NCBI GenBank assembly: GCA_037447655.1
Contig: JBBHKE010002416.1
Span: 263,055-293,163, forward strand
Reading direction: 5' to 3'
DNA: 30,109 nt
From: Zygnema cylindricum
Taxonomy: Eukaryota > Streptophyta > Zygnematophyceae > Zygnematales > Zygnemataceae
The position numbers and the translations under genes were made by a program. The notes beneath the pieces were generated by a model. That model was given only the letters and a program-made list of their open reading frames with translations, had not been told where the DNA came from and searched no databases. Shown in pieces: positions 9,942 to 20,489 of the stretch. How positions within the stretch are numbered: position 1 is the first letter of the stretch; each line of letters begins with the position of its first letter.

Positions 9942-12900
9942 CTACGAAAAACAACCCCGCAAGTCCCCCCAGCCCGAGGGAGCACGTTGAGGGAGTTTCG
10001 GAGCACATCGACGACCGCAACAGTCGATCCGAGGAGAATAGAAGCATACACTCGTTGTAGAGCCACAGATAAGCGTTGACGGTAAAAAGAAGTAAGGACC
10101 GAAGGAGGACGGCTCCCAGGTCCTCGCCGCTCGAAAGCACGTTGAGCACAAGTACGGAGAAACTCGTCCAGTGCAACACCCAAACAACCAAAGATCTCGA
10201 CCGCCATCGAAATAAATTCATCCATAGGGTCATTTGTGGGCATAATCACACTCCTTCGCCTTAGCAGCATCACGAGCTGCCACCCCAAGATGTCGAGCCG
10301 CCTCACCAACAACTATAGCTGAAGTAGGGTTCGCCAAAACAATATCACCGAAAATGCGACGGGCACCATCAAGTTAAACAACATCGATCCGACACAAGGG
10401 AATAATATGAGAAAACTCTCGACGCACAGAAAAGCTCCCTTCTAAAGCGATAGTCGCAACGGTGTCTCGAATAGTGTCGTGCGCTTGGATCAAATCTCCC
10501 CTATGGGAGCAACGAAGCAAATGGACACCATCGGGCCCCAAGACACGACCACATCCACAAACAAGAGAGCAAAGTAAAGGAGGATGGGGGAGGCCATGGC
10601 GAAACCGAAGGGCGGTGGTGAACTGAGCTGGTGAGAATCGGAGAGTGGACAAAATAGGTACGGCAAAAAGCCAAGACCCAGAACCAGGTCCACCACAAGA
10701 GAGAAGACCGGCACGAGAAGAATCGGAGGAAAGCACCTTGAGAAGCTCGGATTTAATAGTGGCGACAACCTGATCGGAAATTGATTCCTGGACAAGCTCA
10801 ACAGATTTTGTAACAAGGGTCGAAAAAATCGGCACATCCACAAGGGAATGGGGAGGAAGAGAACGTGACGCGTCCAATAGAGATCGGTGGAAGGCGAACA
10901 CACCGTCTGAAACCTGGGGATAACAGTAGCTAGAACGAGGGTGTCCCCAGCCAAGAAACGGGAAACAAGAGTAGAGGCGATAAGACACCAACTTCCCAAA
11001 TAGGCAGCAGGAGCAACACGAGCGGTCGATAATAGACCCAACCCCCCAGTAGAGACAGGGAGGGATGCTTGAATGCGGGCTGATGGCCCAGACTCGCGAT
11101 CAAATGCCCCGCGACCTAACAGAGTATGGAGGACGTCTATGAGGCGATCGTCAAAAGCCGAGAGAGAAGAGACAAATGTCGAGGTGGGAGGGGAAGTACG
11201 AGTGAGGTAAGAAGGGCAGTGGGGAAAACACCTGGTTAACATAGCAAAAGCAACTTGGGGATTGGGAAGGTGAGGAAGGTCGTCCACTTGGGCTAGATCT
11301 GTCTGTAAAGCATCATGAAGGAATTGGGTCATGAAAGTATCCGAACCAAGGGGGCAACCAAGCACACGAATGCCATCAGAGGGAGAAGGGGTTTGAAAAC
11401 GGAAGGGGGAGTAAACGAAAGTGGAATATCCTGAGGAGACCAAATAACACATTTCGACGGCTAAACTGAAAGGTTGAGATTGGCTAAACGTTCCCTGAAA
11501 AAATCATATGCCAACACGACTTGTTCTCTCGGCCCAATAATGTGCGTATCATCTGCGATCGAAGGGAAAAGGCAAGAAGGGAAGGCGGCTGCGGAGGCAT
11601 GAAGGGCCCGGTAATGGGCAAAGGCGAACAAAGGTCTGCCGAGAGGGTCACCTTGGCGAGTGCCATTAGCAGAGGAGAGAGGAATAAGATCACCATCGGC
11701 CGAGAAGGAAAGGCTGCTTGTCAAATAATAGAAAGCCCTCACAAAGGGGAATAATTGGTCAATCGGAGATGGAGCTGCCATAAGCTCTGAAAAAATCACG
11801 TTCTGATCCACCGTATTAAATGCATTAGAAACGTCGACTTGAAGGACCAACCAATCCGGATGTACATCCAACAAAGCCCGAATCCCGTGGACCACGGCCT
11901 CACAACCCCCTCTCGTGGCCACTCCAAACTGATGAGGAGAGAAATAATCATGGAAAGCTGGTTGGAGCTAGAGACATATGGCACGAGCCACCAATCTATA
12001 TAAAACCTCTCCCACGGCGATAGGGCGAATCCCACCATTAGGTTTGGCGACTGCCACAAGGCGGGACGCCGTGAGAATCCGAGGGGGAACATCCCCACTA
12101 GCAATAAGGGAACATACTCGAAAAAACACATCGAACCCTCGGGCACCCGATTCAGGGGGCAAAACATCGCGAAACAACTCATATACTGTGCCCGAGGGGC
12201 CCCCCGCTCAAAGGTGAGGAGAAGAGCTAAGAGCCTTAATGAAAACCTCCCGATCCAAAGTAAAACTCTTAGAAGGCTCAAAGGTGTGGATGGAAGGGGG
12301 TAAAGGGGAAGGGGCAGGGGGGGTGGAGAGCTCAAAGGACCTCAATAGTAGAAGAAGATCCAGGGGCAGGGGTGAATGGCTATAGGGCCCGAACCGCTCG
12401 AGAAAGCTCACCAACTCGGCCTAAGTGAATTGCTCGACAATAAGAGGTCGGGACATCCGATGGCCTAGGTGGCCGACGTGGTATGAAAGAGGTGCTCGAT
12501 ACCCGATCCTCATGCTGGGCGTGGAGGGACTTCCAGTCACCGCGAAGGAATCGGCGACAACGCGCCATAGTTTCTCTAGCCCCACTGCCCCCTCCACGAC
12601 CTGGAAGGACTAACACCCAGAGATATAACATAAGAAGCAGGTGCCAAGGAGCAATGTCCACCGGGTTTGAAGAAATGTGGGACAAGGGGAGGTGGAGGGC
12701 ATCTTGTACTATTATCCTGACGGCCATAGGAATACCGGTGTACAATCGCGGGCGGGGGGCTCCTAAATCATAAGCTCTCAAAACATCTAACTCACGTACG
12801 AAATTCCAATCCTTATCTGTGGGGTCGGACAGGAGTGTGGTCGACAATGATTGAGGAGAGGTGATAGACAAAGGACCACCCAGGGTTATGCAATGTCGAC

Positions 12901-13039
12901 AACTCCGTGTATGAAAGGAAATGTCGGCCCCAGCGGCAAAAAGGTTGTGACACCCAGGACATTCCAAACGCCTCGAAGGTTTACGAGGTTTAGGTGGAGG
13001 TGGGGGAGGGAGAAGGGAATAACAAGGGCTTCCAGACAT
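9942..13039 (-). pseudogene. Non-LTR-type reverse transcriptase ORF, broken
   Basis: The start ATG is at 13039 (MSGSPCYSLLPPPPP). An N-terminal CCHC-like zinc finger follows: CPGCHNLF...HTRSC. The RT core lies at about 12190-11480: RLVAVAKPNGGIRPIAVGEV, LVLQVDVSNAFNTV (catalytic motif A), NGTRQGDPLGRPLFAF (motif B) and SIADDTHIIGP, a variant of YADD (motif C). Downstream segments GIRVLGCPLGSD, FDRESGPSARIQASLPVSTG and GGLGLLSTARVAPAAYLGSW are typical of a widespread plant/protist RT group. A C-terminal CGCGRVLGPDGVHLLRC finger precedes RIDVV(stop)LDGARRIFGDIVL and AAKAKECDYAHK, which look like a restriction-like endonuclease. Several stops and frameshifts (near 12420, 12200, 11970, 11460, 10390) disable it. 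No poly(A) tail or target duplication is evident. Confidence 0.8.
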
Positions 13040-13200
13040 GGTTAATAAGTAAAAGAAGACATGGGAATTGGGAGGGTGAGAGGAAGAGAAAGCGTGGGAG
13101 AGGAAAAGGAACCATGTGGGAAGGATGGGGAAATTGGTAGGGGCCAGAATGTAACATAAAGTTTGATGCCGGAAAAGAAGGGGGCGAGGGGAGTGGGGAG

Positions 13201-13226
13201 GGGGGGGGGGGGGGGGGGGGGGGGGG
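13201..13226 (+). repeat. G26 homopolymer
   Basis: An uninterrupted run of 26 G lies on the plus strand, preceded by further G-rich sequence, in the upstream region of the RT element (poly-C in its sense strand). It could form a G-quadruplex and is prone to length errors in sequencing. Confidence 0.95.
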
Positions 13227-13266
13227 AGTGTGGGAAGGAGAGGGTTTAAGAATCGGTTTTTGGTGT

Positions 13267-14313
13267 TGAAACTCTGAGACCTCCATAAGTCCTCAGAGTG
13301 GACAGCTTCCAAAAAGCCTCTAGGATAATCCTGACCCCTTTGTGTTTAAGCAAAAATAACTGCCACCCTGGCAGACAAAAACTCTGACCACCTTCACCCC
13401 TGTGAAGACAAGACTCCCCTGAGTCGATAGCAAAAAGAATCTCTGAATTTGCTCGCCTGAGCAGTAAATTATGGAGGGTCAAAGTTGACCTTTTGTACAG
13501 AAGCTCTCTAGGAGAGAGGGTCCTATCTCCTAATTTTTCTAAGTCCTATCTCACTCACAGACTCTATCTATTGATGTACGGAACCAATCAGAATTGAGTT
13601 CCGTACGCAAAAGTACAACTGCCGGTGTACTTTAGGTACGGACATTGTACGACAAGCCTAAATGTCGACACATGTCATATCCGGATTTGATGCCATAATC
13701 TCTGGGGATTCCACGATCCAACGAAATTTCGCCACGCGTCATCCCATGTGGCGATGGCCACAAACCGCCAAAAACTTCCTCCGCAATCTCGGCGCTAATT
13801 GCGGCCGTCCGATGAGAATCTAATTTAATTGTAGCCGTAATAAATACATGTGCGGTATTTGTTTTATTTACGAAACAAATGCGCGGTATTGATTTATAGT
13901 CCGTACCGTAATCCGTAATTTATATATTACCGGATCTATGTATCTCGTAATCTATTATAGTTAAATGAATAATCGTACCTATACATATTTAAATAACTAT
14001 CAAACTATATACTACGTATCATGACTCCTAGACTTAACGGCTAAGGCTACCGGCTGTTTCCTGTCTGCCGGCCGGTTGGTACAAGGATCAATTCCTGCCG
14101 CCGGCACATACCTTTTAAATAAATAAACCCGAACTAATATAAATTTCCCGTAAACCTCAGGATAGCCTAGGTAGCCATGGCTCTAGCTTCCTCTCCAATT
14201 TCTCAGTGACTGCGACAAGTTTGAGAGTTGGAGAGAGAAGTTAGAGGTAGACTGCCTCGGCTTCTTTCTTTCTATTCAGACCTAGAAAATACTTAAAACC
14301 ATTAATTTCTACA
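13267..14313 (-). repeat. Copia B 3' LTR
   Basis: The 1047-bp repeat begins TGAAACTCTGAG and ends ATTTCTACA on the plus strand, so it has TG...CA ends on either strand. It matches 18605-19652 along its whole length with roughly 40 differences by eye (about 4%) and one single-base indel. Since the coding frames run on the minus strand, this is the 3' LTR. It abuts a polypurine tract on its inner side. Confidence 0.95.
14029..14104 (+). other. tRNA-like module in LTR (left)
   Basis: TTAACGGCTAAGGCTACCGG resembles a tRNA D-arm/A-box, followed by a CCGGC...GCCGG stem with a 12-base loop, then GGATCAATTCC resembling a B-box. It lacks a pairing acceptor stem. It lies about 210 bp from the LTR end, in the U3, antisense to the element. 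The same position in the LTR at 20842-21811 holds a tRNA-Arg-like sequence. Confidence 0.4.
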
Positions 14314-14325
14314 CTCCCCTTATTT
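14314..14325 (-). promoter_or_regulatory. Copia B polypurine tract
   Basis: On the minus strand AATAAGGGGAG lies directly before the LTR start TGTAGAAATT. It is the expected plus-strand primer site, located immediately after the end of the pol reading frame (stop near 14327). Confidence 0.75.
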
Positions 14326-14326
14326 T

Positions 14327-17300
14327 CTAGTCAATCTTTAATTTCAGACCACACTTCTCCCTGCAGAAAATTAGCTTAGGGGAAGGCACAGGTTTGGTCA
14401 TCATATCTGCTACCATCTCACTATCTGGTCGGTACTCTAAACTGATTATTTTATTTTCTACTTTCTCTCTAACAAAGCTGAGTCTAATGTCCATGTGTTT
14501 AGCTTTAAAATGATGTTTAGGATTGGCAGAAATAGCGATTGCTGCTTGATTATCACAAAATATTTTCTGCACACCACTCTTAAGATGACCAAGTTCACCA
14601 AGTAAAGACTTGACCCACATCAATTCTTTTACAGCAGAGCAAGAGGCCATATACTCAGCCTCCATGGTGGACTGAGCAATGACCTTTTGCTGTTTGCTAC
14701 TCCAACAGCAAGCCCCATCACCCACATATAATACATATTCAGAAAGTGCATCTCCTCATCGGAGCATCACCATAACTAGCATCACTCCAAGTAGTGATGT
14801 CAGTATTCTCCCCACCCAAATGCAACCATAGATCCCTAGTTCCTATCAAGTATCTAAGAACTCTTTTAGCTGCCTCCCAATCCTTCTTAGTGGGAGCATT
14901 TAGACTTCTACTCAGCACTCCTACAGCTGCAGCTAAATCCGGCTGGGTACAATTCATAAAATAGATTAGACTTCCCACTACTTGCCTGTAAAGAATAGTC
15001 TGCATGAACTTCTGTTCATCAGGAGATAATTCCTCGTCTAAGACTATGACTCCTTCTTCCTCACTCCCCTCACTTCCCTTCTTCAATTCCATTGGAGTTG
15101 TACAACTATTAGCTTTATCCATTTGAAATTTTTCAAGCATGTTCCCTATTGCTTCCTTTTGAGTCAATCTTATAATTTTTCTTTTTCGGTCTCTCTCTAC
15201 TTGAATTCCCAAAATATATTTTGCTTCCCCCATATCCTTCATTTCCAATCTCCCCTTAAGATCGGTTTTCAGTTTATTAATTTTTTCCATTGATTTACTT
15301 AAGACAAGCAAATCATCAACATAAATTGCAATAAATATAAAACCTTCCTCATCTTCGAAAACATAGATTGAGTGATCTGAGCTGATCCGAATATATCTTA
15401 GACCGGTAAGAAACTCATCAAGCTTCTTATTCCACTTTCGAGGCGCCTGTTTCAAACCATAAAGAGATTTAATCAGCCGGCATACCTTACTCTCCTCTCC
15501 TTCTTCCACAAACCCTTCGGGTTGTCGCATGAAGTTCTCCTCTTCCAATTCTCCATGCAAAAAGGCTGTTTTTATGTCCATTTGGTGCAGTTCCATGTCT
15601 TCTGCTGCTGCCAGACTGAGAAGTATGCGGACGGAGGGAAATCTGACCACCGGGGCAAAGGTTTCCTCGTAGTCAATTCCCTCCTTTTGTGTAAATCCCT
15701 TTGCCACTAGTCGGGCCTTGTAGCGCTCGATTGTGTTATCTGGGTTCAGTTTTAATTTGAAAACCCACTTACAACTGATTGGTTTTCGGTTAGGTGGACA
15801 ATCCACCAGCTCCCAAGTATCGGCTGCCATAATTGAGGCCATCTCTTCATTGATGGCTGTCTTCCACCGATTTCTTTCTGGACAATAACCTGTTTTTCTT
15901 GCAGTCTTTTACTACTTCTCTTTCCCCCTTCAAAATCTGAGGCCGGAATAGATGGTTCTCGTGGATTCTTTCGAACAAACTCGGCTTCTCCCCTATCCAT
16001 TGATTCCGAATCAATTTCCACCACGTCTTCCGCTTCGGGTAGAGTTGTCACTGGAGTTTCCACAGCCGAGTCCTTTCCGGTCTGATTTGTACCTGCAAGA
16101 ATGTCATCTTCTCTAAAACCTGCATAGTTAGGAAGCTCAAAGTCATCTGAATTTTCTGACTCAAATCTGATTTTTACTGACTTCGTATATTTGAAGGGAT
16201 CCACAGATTTTCCTTCATCCGTAACTACTAGATGCTTTACTAAGATTATATCTTCCCTTTTTAGATCATAAACTCTATATCCTTTAACATCTTCATCATA
16301 TCCTAATAAGTATCCCGGTTTTCCTTTAGGATCTAGCTTCCAATTGGACCGATCACTATCTAGACTGAACACTTGACTGCCGAAAACCTTTAAATGAGAT
16401 AAGTCTGGTTTCCGGCCTGTCCATCTCTCATAAGGTGTTTGATCTTTTATAGCTGAAGTAAGAACTCTATTTTTGAGGTAATTAGCACAGTTCATTGTTT
16501 CTGCCCAAAACCTTTTTCCTATCTTCTTATCCGACAACATACTTCTAGCACTATCACTTAGTGTTCTATTTAACCTTTCAGCTACCCCATTCTGTTCCGG
16601 ATTTTCTGGAACTGTCTTTTGGTGTTGAACCCCATCTTCCCTCAAAAAATCCTCAAACTGGTTAGAAGTATACTCTCCACCATTGTCACTCCTTACTCTC
16701 TTGATTGGAGTTTCATGGAGTTTTTCGCTCCATGCTTTATATTGTCTAAAACAATCCTCAGCTTCTGACTTGTTTTTCAAAAAATACACCCGGGAATACC
16801 GAAACCAATCATCAGTTATAGTCATCATAAATCTCTTCCCCCCCGGTGAGGGCACTCTAGCCGGTCCCCAAATATCTGTGTGTACTAGATCTAGAAGTTT
16901 TTCTCCCTTGTAGGTGGTTGTTTTAGGAAAGGGTAATCTGTGTGCTTTACCTTGAGCACACCCACTACAATCACTTATATCATCACTCTCACTGAACTGA
17001 ATCCCTTCCACCACTCCCATCTTTTTCATCTCTCTTAGCTTATCTAGATTCACATGCCCAAGCCTCTTATGCCACATCATAATATCATGGACACCAGCAT
17101 AATAAAGTTTCTTTGTTTCATTACTTAAGATCAGCCTAAACATCCCATGACTACCTTTCTCAGCAATGAAATAGACATCCTCCTCAAAACTAGCAGTAAA
17201 GACTCCTTCCATAGTGCTAGTAAAAAAACCCTTATCATCTAACACAGATGTAGAGATAAGGTTTTTGTTCAGCTCCGGAATAAACAATACATCGGAGAAT

Positions 17301-17428
17301 GTTAATATGGATGTCTTTCCTTCTGCTAACACTTTTAGATCTACCGATCCTACAAGAGTAGTGGTGACAATCCTCCCATCCCCGTACTCTATCTCTACGG
17401 TAGGAATCTTTCTTATCTTAGTGAACAA
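14327..17428 (-). pseudogene. Copia B pol (integrase, RT, RNase H), frameshifted
   Basis: Three long blocks together cover a complete copia pol. Block 17428-15752: GAG-pre-integrase MMWHKRLGHVNLDKL with CSGCAQGK; integrase core DLVHTDIWGP, VRSDNGGEYTS and PEQNGVAER, with the DDE residues in place; then the C-terminal KGYRVYDLKRE and an acidic spacer ending SSKRLQ. Block 15842-14739: reverse transcriptase ANTWELV-like AADTWELVDCP, GFTQKEGIDYEETFAPVVR, YGLKQAPRKW and the catalytic YVDDLLVL; then RNase H WSDASYGD. Block 14725-14327: the rest of RNase H, EAEYMA, FCDNQAAIAIS and HMDIRLSFVREK. One-base frameshifts near 15880 and near 14740 separate the blocks, and another near 17420 separates pol from gag-protease. 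With one copy per frame restored by eye in alignment only, all catalytic motifs appear present, so the loss of function is recent. Confidence 0.92.
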
Positions 17429-18624
17429 GTCCTATCCTTACACATGTGCATTGAGGCACCTGAATCTATAATCCAGCCTGCTTCACCTTTCAATCCACCG
17501 TAAGCACATTTCTGCCTTCGTGGAATTTCAACCTCAGTTTTCGCCTCCAACTCCTCATCCAAAAGGAGCTCATCGTCCTCGTCCTCGGATTCCGCCTCAA
17601 GTACCTGTGTGACAAGGGCCTTTTTCTTTCCTCTCGGGGTACCACCGGTCTGCCCCTCTTTTAACCGAAGCTCGGTTAGCTCAGTGCACTCTGCCATATA
17701 GTGCCTCGGTTTCTTACAAAAATGACATAAACCTTTGGGAGCCCTTGGTTTGAACTCTTCAGGTTGTTTTTTCTGCTCCCTACCCCCATAGTTTTCGACT
17801 GGTTTCCGAGAATCCTTGTTCCTCCAATCAGTCGCTGTTGCCAAGGCTTGGCCACTCTTTCCTCTCCTTCGGATCTCAATCGTATGCTCTCGAACGAGAA
17901 TCATCTCTAGCAGTGAGTTCCATATCCACCTTGAGTCTGGCAAGTCCTACACACGGTTGACTATGTTCTCGAACTCATCAGGTAACTTCATCAGTAAACA
18001 GTTAACCTTTTCTTTTTCACTAAAAACTTTTCCCGCACTCTCTAGCTCCATGAAGAGTGTAGCAAGCTCATTGCAAAAATCCAACATATTTCCCCCTTTG
18101 TATACATACTACTTAACTTTCTGATCAGCCAACTGTTGTTGCTGAATCGTACCACTTTGGTACATCTCTATGAGAGCCATCCAAAGATCGGATGCATTTT
18201 CTACCTGCAAATGAGAACATGCAAGTCTTTGAGTGAGATGGCGTAGGATGAAGTGATTTGCCGCCATATTGTTGAAGTCCCAGGTTTCAGTATCATTCTC
18301 CTCGTTCCTCAGAATAGGTGACATAAATGCTGAACCAGTTGCTATTGGTGTGGTCGCCTCCTTCTCCTTTCCTTTGTACACCACCTCTCCTTCTTTTGTT
18401 TCCTCCGTTGAAGGTGAATCCTCTTTCCTGGTGAATCTGCTTCCTTTAAACCCTGGAGGAATTCCAAGACTTGATGGACGCCCCAATCGTCCACTCACTG
18501 TCCCCCAAAACCTTTTTTCGCATAGAGCTCCTATCATCATACTTTCCCAGTATATGAAGCCAGTTCCATTAAAGATTGGTACCCTAGAGGGTGGGCCTAT
18601 AACCTGAAACTCTGAGACCTCCAT
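17413..18624 (-). pseudogene. Copia B gag and protease, two in-frame stops
   Basis: The frame begins at ATG 18624, inside the 5' LTR, as MEVSEFQ, then reads through the primer binding site as VIGPPS into VPIFNGTGFIYWE, the conserved N-terminal gag motif. No other ATG precedes that motif. The region continues through ANHFILRHLTQRL and ENASDLWMALIEMYQ. Stops occur after DQKVK (18109-18111) and after IVNRV (TAG at 17947-17949). The rest holds a zinc knuckle CHFCKKPRHYMAEC (intact CX2CX4HX4C, the usual Gly replaced by Arg) and the protease active site WIIDSGASMHMC. The frame ends at a one-base shift into pol at about 17420. Confidence 0.88.
18591..18604 (-). promoter_or_regulatory. Copia B primer binding site, initiator tRNA-Met anticodon type
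   Basis: On the minus strand GGTTATAGGCCCAC directly follows the LTR terminal CA. The complement of the anticodon region of plant initiator tRNA-Met (GTGGGCCCATAACC) is GGTTATGGGCCCAC, so 13 of 14 bases match. Drosophila copia and yeast Ty5 are known to prime with such an internal half-tRNA fragment. The common plant signal TGGTATCAGAGC is not found here. Confidence 0.75.
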
Positions 18625-19652
18625 AAGTCCTCAGAGTGGACAGCTTCCAAGAAGCCTCTAGGATAATCCTGACCCCTTTGTGTTTAAGCAAAAATAACTG
18701 CCACCCTGGCAGACAAAAACTCTGACCACCTTCACCTTTGTGAAAACAAGACTCCCCTGAGTCGATAGCAAAAAGAATCTCTGAATTTGCTCTCCTGAGC
18801 AGTAAGTTATGGAGGGTCAAAGTTGACCTTTTGTACAGAAGCTCTTTGGGAGAGAGGGTCCTATCTCCTAATTTTTCTAAGTCCTATCTCACTCACAGAC
18901 TCTATCTACTGATGTACGGAACCAATCAGAATTGAGTTTCGTACGCAAAAGTACAGCTGCCGGTGTACTTTAGGTACGGACATTGTACGACAAGGCCTAA
19001 ATGTCGACACATGTCATATCCGGGTTCGATGTCATAATCTCCGGGGATTCCACGATCCAACGACATTTCGCCACGCGTCATCTGATGTGGCGATGGCCAC
19101 AAACCGCCGAAAACTTCCTCCGCGATCTCGGCGCTAATTGCGGCCGTCCGATTAGAATCTAATTTAATCGTAGCCGTAATAAATACATGTGCGGTATTTG
19201 TTTCATTTACGAAACAAATGTGCGGCATTGATTTATAGTCCGTACCGTAATCTGTACTTTATATATTACCGGATCTATGTATCTCGTAATCTATTATAGT
19301 TAAATGAATAATCGTACGTATACATATTTAAATAGCTATCAAACTATATACTATGTATCATGACTCCTAGACTTAACGGCTAAGGCTACCGGCCATTTCC
19401 TATCTGCCGGCCGGTAGGTACAAGGATCAATTCCTGCCGCCGGCACATACCTTTTAAATAAATAAACCCGAACTAATATAAATTTCCCGTAAACCTCAGG
19501 ATAGCCTAGGTAGCCATGGCTCTAGCTTCCTCTCCGATTTCTCAGTGACTGCGACAAGTTTGAGAGTTGGAGAGAGAAGTTAGAGGTAGACTGCCTCGGC
19601 TTCTTTCTTTCTATTCAGACCTAGAAAATACTTAAAACCATTAATTTCTACG
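18605..19652 (-). repeat. Copia B 5' LTR
   Basis: The 1048-bp partner of 13267-14313. Its inner end TGAAACTCTG abuts the primer binding site. The outer end reads TTTCTACG where the other copy has TTTCTACA, so the terminal base is probably mutated. The minus-strand leader holds an upstream ATG at 18820 with a 78-codon frame that overlaps the gag start at 18624. The flanking 5-mers (GGTGT at 13262-13266 and TAAGT at 19653-19657) do not match, so no target duplication is visible. Confidence 0.94.
19370..19444 (+). other. tRNA-like module in LTR (right)
   Basis: Counterpart of 14029-14104: ACTTAACGGCTAAGGCTACC, a CCGGC...GCCGG stem and GGATCAATTCC. The changes relative to the left copy fall mainly in the loop (TGTTTCCTGTCT versus CATTTCCTATCT) and leave the stem intact. 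Confidence 0.4.
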
Positions 19653-19950
19653 TAAGTGGTATAGGGGAGGGGGTGGGGGGCAAGGGGGAGAGGGTAGAGA
19701 AATGTTTGTTTATTTTTTTGTTTTTTTTTTTTTTTTATATATATATTAATATTTTTTGTTTTTTTTTTTTTTTTCCGAGTGATTGTGTATGTGTTTTTGT
19801 GTGCGCGTTTGATGTGATTTTTGGAACTCGCTATACTGGAGGATGGAGAATCAAGCGATTCAGGGGTAGAGCAGGGGAGCTAGTGATGACATAGGGGGTC
19901 ACACCTGTGGTTTCGCCAATGTGCGTGCTGTTGGCGTCGGCCGCAGGCTA
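19653..19950. other. Low-complexity stretch
   Basis: A G-rich segment is followed by T runs with a TATATATATA core, then ordinary sequence leading into the minisatellite. No gene is seen. Confidence 0.6.
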
Positions 19951-20480
19951 GATCCGGAGGTACATGGTTACCGGGAGGATGTTCTGTCGCGTAGTGTAGG
20001 AGGAAAAGCCGAAATAGGCCAGATCCGGATGTACATGGTTACCGGGAGGATGTTTTGTCGCGTAGTGTAGGAGGAAAAGCCAAAATAGGCCAGATCCGGA
20101 GGTACATGGTTACCGGGAGGATGTTTTGTCGCGTAGTGTAGGAGGAAAAGCCGAAATAAGCCAGATCCGGAGGTGCATGGTTACCGGGAGGATGTCCTGT
20201 CGCGTAGTGTAGGAGGAAAAGCCGAAATAGGCCAAATCCGGAGGTACATGGTTACTGGGAGGATGTTCTGTCGCGTAGTGTAGGAGGAAAAGCCGAAATA
20301 GGCCAAATTCGGAGGTACATGGTTACCGGGAGGATGTTCTGTCTCGTAGTGTAGGAGGAAAAGCCGAAATAGGCCAGATCCGGAGGTACATGGTTACAGG
20401 GAGGATGTTCTGTCGCGTAGTGTAGGAGGAAAAGCCGAAATAGGCCAGATCCGGAGGTACATGGTTACCGGGAGGATGAG
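19951..20480 (+). repeat. 71-bp minisatellite, about 7.4 copies
   Basis: The unit begins GATCCGGAGGTACATGG and contains ACCGGGAGGATG, TGTCGCGTAGTGTAGG and AGGAAAAGCCGAAATA. Unit starts fall at 19951, 20022, 20093, 20164, 20235, 20306, 20377 and 20448, an exact 71-bp period with only substitutions. The last copy stops after about 31 bases and runs directly into the hAT BED-finger sequence. There are no unique spacers, so it is not a CRISPR array. Confidence 0.95.
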
Positions 20481-20489
20481 TGTTGATTG

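Noticed and set aside
11521-11754. Plus-strand frames opposite the RT element (also 10076-10264, 11978-12217, 12425-12773)
   Set aside because: They are shadows of the minus-strand reverse transcriptase ORF, whose motifs are clear.
13246-13482. A 78-codon frame as an independent gene
   Set aside because: It lies in the copia B LTR and is repeated in the other LTR at 18584-18820. It is part of the LTR, not a host gene.
19951-20480. Possible CRISPR-like array
   Set aside because: The 71-bp units are directly adjacent with no unique spacers, and the context is a plant nuclear genome.
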